The notes beneath the pieces were generated by a model that saw only the letters and a list, made by a program, of their open reading frames with translations, made no database searches and had not been told where the DNA came from. A stretch of DNA of 15,425 nucleotides from NCBI GenBank assembly GCA_900542615.1, contig UQOG01000037.1, forward strand, positions 1 through 15,425, written 5' to 3'. Origin of the DNA: an uncultured Eubacteriales bacterium (GTDB lineage Bacteria; Bacillota; Clostridia; Christensenellales; CAG-138). Positions 13,131-15,425 of this stretch are shown one piece after another (the first letter of the stretch is position 1; every line of letters begins with the position of its first letter). The translations under genes were made by a program, and so were the position numbers.

Positions 13131-13526
13131 TCAAGCCTGGTCTTTGGCCTTGGCTTCAGCCTTGCGCTTTTCGTAGTCCTCCACCGCGGCCCGCACCGCC
13201 TCCTCCGCCAGCACGGAGCAGTGGATCTTTTGGGGCGGCAGGCCCTCCAGGGCCTCCACCACCGCCGCGTTGGACAGTTTCAGGGCTTCTTCCACGCTTT
13301 TGCCCTTGATCAGCTCCGTGGCCATGGAGCTGGTGGCGATGGCTGCGCCGCAGCCAAAGGTCTTAAAGCCCACGTCCTCAATGATGCCGTCGTCGTTCAC
13401 CTTGATGAACATCTGCATGATGTCCCCGCACTTGGCGTTGCCCACCATGCCCACGCCGTTGGCGCCTTCCACTTCCCCCATATTCCGGGGATTGCTGAAA
13501 TGATCCAATACTTTTTCCGTATACAT
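13131..13526 (-). CDS. iscU: Fe-S cluster assembly scaffold IscU/NifU-like
   Basis: The protein receives sulfur from the cysteine desulfurase encoded just upstream and builds Fe-S clusters before passing them to client proteins. All conserved ligands are present in 131 residues: C33 in NAKCGD with the adjacent D35, C59 in TFGCGAA, and C103 in the IHCSVLAEEA segment. The C-terminus is a short, highly charged Lys/Ala/Glu tail typical of clostridial NifU-like proteins, and there is no NFU or ferredoxin domain. The start (13526) follows AGAGGAG with 7 bases of spacing and lies 12 bases after the iscS stop. It is the last gene of the iscR-iscS-iscU operon, closed by the strong terminator at 13098-13123. 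Confidence 0.96.
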   Translation of the reverse strand: MYTEKVLDHFSNPRNMGEVEGANGVGMVGNAKCGDIMQMFIKVNDDGIIEDVGFKTFGCGAAIATSSMATELIKGKSVEEALKLSNAAVVEALEGLPPQKIHCSVLAEEAVRAAVEDYEKRKAEAKAKDQA

Positions 13527-13538
13527 GGGTATTCTCCT

Positions 13539-14702
13539 CTATTCGCCTTTATATAGGGGGCTCATGGCGCGCAGCCGCGCCACGGTCTTTTCCAATACGT
13601 CGATGGTGTAGTCGATATCCTCCTCTGTGGTCTCGTCCCCCAGGGTGAGCCGCACGGAACCGTGGGCGATCTCATGGGGCAGGCCCAGGGCCAGCAGCAC
13701 ATGGGAGGGGTCCAGGGAGCCGCTGGTGCAGGCGGAGCCTGAGCTGGCGGCAATGCCGTTCATATCCAGCATCAGCAGGATGGACTCCCCTTCAATATAC
13801 TTGAAGCTGAAGTTTACGTTGTTGGGCAGCCGGTTGGTAGGGTGGCCGTTCAGCTTTACCTCGGAGATCCGCGCCTGGATCCCCGTCATCAGCCGGTCCC
13901 GCAGGGCCGTCATCTTGGCCCGGTTCTCCTCCAGCTGTTCCGTGGCCAGCTCAATGGCCGCCCCCAGTCCTACGATCCCCGCCACGTTTTCCGTGCCGGC
14001 CCGGCGCCCCTTTTCCTGGGCCCCGCCCATAATGTAGGACGGCAACCGGATGCCCTTGCGGCAATACAGGGCGCCGACCCCCTTGGGCCCGTGGAACTTA
14101 TGAGCCGACAGGGACAGCATATCGATGTGCATGGCCTGTACGTCCACCGGGATATGCCCCACCGCCTGCACCGCGTCCGTATGGAACAGCACGCCCTTTT
14201 CCTTGCACACGGTGCCGATCTCCTGGATGGGCATAATGGTGCCCACCTCGTTGTTGGCGAACATGATGGATACCAGGATGGTATCCGGCCGGATGGCCGC
14301 CGCCACCTGCTCCGCCGTGACCAGGCCGTCCTGATCCACCGGCAGATAGGTCACCGAATACCCCTGCTTCTCCAAATATTCACAGGTATGCAAAATGGCG
14401 TGATGCTCCACATTGGTGGTGATGATATGCTTGCCCTTATTCCCATACCGCTGGGCTACCCCCAACAATACGGTATTATCGCTCTCCGTGCCGCAGCCGG
14501 TAAAAATCACCTCGGAAGGGTCACAATGTAGAGCCTTGGCCACCTGATCCCGGGCCTTATCCAGCCCTTGCTTGGCCTCCCGGCCAAAGGCATGTACGCT
14601 GGAGGGATTGCCGTAATACTGGGTAAAGTATGGCAGCATGGCCTCCAATACCCGGGGGGAAAGGGCGGTGGTCGCCGCATTGTCCAAATACACCTTTCTC
14701 AT
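13539..14702 (-). CDS. iscS: Cysteine desulfurase IscS/NifS
   Basis: A pyridoxal-phosphate enzyme that converts cysteine to alanine and holds the sulfur as a persulfide for IscU and for tRNA thiolation. The 387-residue protein contains the family start YLDNAATT (5-12), the cofactor-stacking histidine in VEHHA (H100), the D176/Q179 pair in HTDAVQA, and the Schiff-base lysine K202 in SAHKFHGPKG. The catalytic cysteine is C325 in SSGSACTSG, the group I loop. I take the ATG at 14702, because the frame continues upstream only into the Rrf2 gene and the protein family begins right at MRKVYLDNAATT. A GAGG stands 8 bases before it. The Rrf2 gene ends 4 bases upstream of the start, so the two are coupled. 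Confidence 0.96.
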   Translation of the reverse strand: MRKVYLDNAATTALSPRVLEAMLPYFTQYYGNPSSVHAFGREAKQGLDKARDQVAKALHCDPSEVIFTGCGTESDNTVLLGVAQRYGNKGKHIITTNVEHHAILHTCEYLEKQGYSVTYLPVDQDGLVTAEQVAAAIRPDTILVSIMFANNEVGTIMPIQEIGTVCKEKGVLFHTDAVQAVGHIPVDVQAMHIDMLSLSAHKFHGPKGVGALYCRKGIRLPSYIMGGAQEKGRRAGTENVAGIVGLGAAIELATEQLEENRAKMTALRDRLMTGIQARISEVKLNGHPTNRLPNNVNFSFKYIEGESILLMLDMNGIAASSGSACTSGSLDPSHVLLALGLPHEIAHGSVRLTLGDETTEEDIDYTIDVLEKTVARLRAMSPLYKGE

Positions 14703-14706
14703 TCTG

Positions 14707-15168
14707 TTAACCTCGTACTTCCGTATGGTTTTCCAGCGTCTGAATGTGCAGGCGCTGCTGTTTGTAATCCTCCGCCATATCCGCCAGGGTGGTGGTATCC
14801 AGCACCTCGTCAATGCGGCGTTGGAGCTTGAGCCACAAAGGTCGGGCGCTGCAGGAGCACGCGTTGCCGCAGGAGACCCGGCTGGTGCCCACGCACTCCA
14901 TCACTGCCGTGCTGCCTTCCAACGCCCGCAGCACATCCCCCACGTTGATTTCCGCAGGCGGCCGGGATAAGGCATACCCTCCTTGGGCCCCCCGCACGGA
15001 AACCACCAGGCCCGCCCGCCGCAGCGCCGCGATCAGCTGCTCCAAATAGGCGTCGCTGATCCCTTGCAGGGCCGCCAGGGCGCTTGTGCTCACCATGCCG
15101 CCCCCATACCGTTCCGCCAGATCCACCATGGCCTTCAGGCCATACCTGGCCCGGGTAGACAGCTTCAT
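14707..15168 (-). CDS. iscR: Rrf2-family Fe-S-sensing transcription regulator
   Basis: A 153-residue winged-helix regulator. The family start MKLSTRARYGLKAMVDLA (1-18) is followed by the HTH (about 27-52) and the wing with VRGAQGGYALSRP (58-70). The loop at 90-108 holds four cysteines, C92, C100, C104 and C106. IscR uses three cysteines plus a histidine for a 2Fe-2S cluster, so cluster sensing is very likely, though the spacing (7, 3 and 1 residues between) differs from E. coli IscR (5 and 5). ATG 15168 follows GGAGG with a 7-base spacer; the open frame runs further upstream but would begin inside the promoter. It heads the operon and probably represses it when clusters are plentiful. CymR-type control by the desulfurase is the alternative. 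Confidence 0.92.
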   Translation of the reverse strand: MKLSTRARYGLKAMVDLAERYGGGMVSTSALAALQGISDAYLEQLIAALRRAGLVVSVRGAQGGYALSRPPAEINVGDVLRALEGSTAVMECVGTSRVSCGNACSCSARPLWLKLQRRIDEVLDTTTLADMAEDYKQQRLHIQTLENHTEVRG

Positions 15169-15214
15169 GGTCACACCTCCAATTCCAAGCGGATCGCTTT
15201 GTTTTGTCGATCCT

Positions 15215-15243
15215 ACTTTAGCATACCCGCTTTCCCTTGTCAA
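15215..15243 (-). promoter_or_regulatory. iscR: Sigma-A promoter of the iscR-iscS-iscU operon, with a possible operator
   Basis: On the minus strand, consensus TTGACA (15238-15243) and TAAAGT (15215-15220) are separated by 17 bases. Just downstream, GGATCG and CGATCC (15191-15196 with 15208-15213) form a 6-bp inverted repeat over the expected transcription start, a good position for a repressor. Upstream, 15244-15372 holds no gene I can support. Confidence 0.82.
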
Positions 15244-15372
15244 GAATCCATAGCAAATCAGTAGGAATTATTTTCTCCGCAAAAAAAGCTCCCTTTTGGG
15301 ATGCAGGCGGGAGTAGGCGTAAATTCCGATAGGGGGTGGTGGGAGATAGTTTGTGGCATTGGCTCCGCATGG

Positions 15373-15422
15373 CCAGGGGCGGCCGCGCCCCTGGACCCCG
15401 GCTGGGGGCGGCTCCGCCCCCA
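15373..15422. repeat. Two GC-rich hairpins at the window edge
   Basis: CCAGGGGCG/CGCCCCTGG (15373-15381 with 15386-15394) and TGGGGGCG/CGCCCCCA (15403-15410 with 15415-15422) stand one behind the other, both with 4-base loops. They recall the first hairpin of the 191-bp element but are not a copy of it. The structure may continue beyond the window. Confidence 0.5.
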
Positions 15423-15425
15423 GAC

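Noticed and set aside
13842..14531. 229-codon plus-strand frame antisense to iscS
   Set aside because: It has shadow composition (His, Arg, Gly), and the cysteine desulfurase on the other strand is unambiguous.
1..15425. CRISPR array, toxin-antitoxin pair, phage genes or a complete insertion sequence
   Set aside because: No evenly spaced repeats, no transposase with both inverted repeats, and no recognisable defence or phage structural gene. The serine recombinase piece is the only mobile-element protein and it is broken.

Overview
The window looks like chromosomal sequence from a GC-rich (by eye about 60%) Gram-positive anaerobe of the Clostridia, probably an uncultured gut or rumen lineage. 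The signs are an Rrf2–IscS–IscU operon of clostridial type, Hsp33, an LCP cell-wall ligase, strong AGGAGG-type ribosome binding sites, sigma-A promoters with 17-bp spacers, and a tRNA gene with encoded CCA. The assignment is inferred from gene content, not from a marker gene.

Layout. (1) 1-3025, plus strand: end of an ABC exporter operon, with a truncated ABC-2-type permease, its ATPase, and a secreted, C-terminally anchored protein built from four related beta-sandwich repeats. (2) 3026-5075: a scarred region. A small membrane-anchored protein is followed by a lipoprotein gene cut after 49 codons and joined to the last 222 codons of a large serine recombinase. Next comes a tRNA-Ala(GGC) gene flanked by a copy of its own 3' end and a copy of its own 5' end, plus a 110-bp imperfect palindrome. 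(3) 5138-9619, minus strand: a tight four-gene operon (SAM methyltransferase, hslO, TPR protein, THUMP RNA methyltransferase) with 4-bp overlaps or an 8-nt gap. (4) 9826-9904: a divergent promoter pair serving that operon and the LCP gene. (5) 9959-12861, plus strand: LCP ligase, a terminator-like hairpin, an M15-like peptidase with a peptidoglycan-binding domain, an AT-rich patch with a promoter and structured leader, and a small two-TM protein. (6) 12877-13123: two near-identical terminators enclosing a 191-bp array of hairpins. (7) 13131-15243, minus strand: iscR–iscS–iscU for Fe-S cluster assembly, with a clear promoter. The last 55 bases are GC-rich hairpins running off the edge.

How the genes work together. 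The Rrf2 regulator, with four cysteines, probably senses Fe-S status and controls the desulfurase and scaffold encoded behind it. The LCP ligase and the M15-like protein both act on the cell wall. The hslO operon mixes redox chaperoning with RNA or small-molecule methylation. The ABC cassette exports an unidentified substrate, and its repeat protein probably sits on the outer face of the membrane.

No complete novel defence or mobile system is visible. The most unusual material is non-coding or broken: the recombinase/lipoprotein chimera, the tRNA fragments with the adjoining palindrome, and the hairpin-array element.
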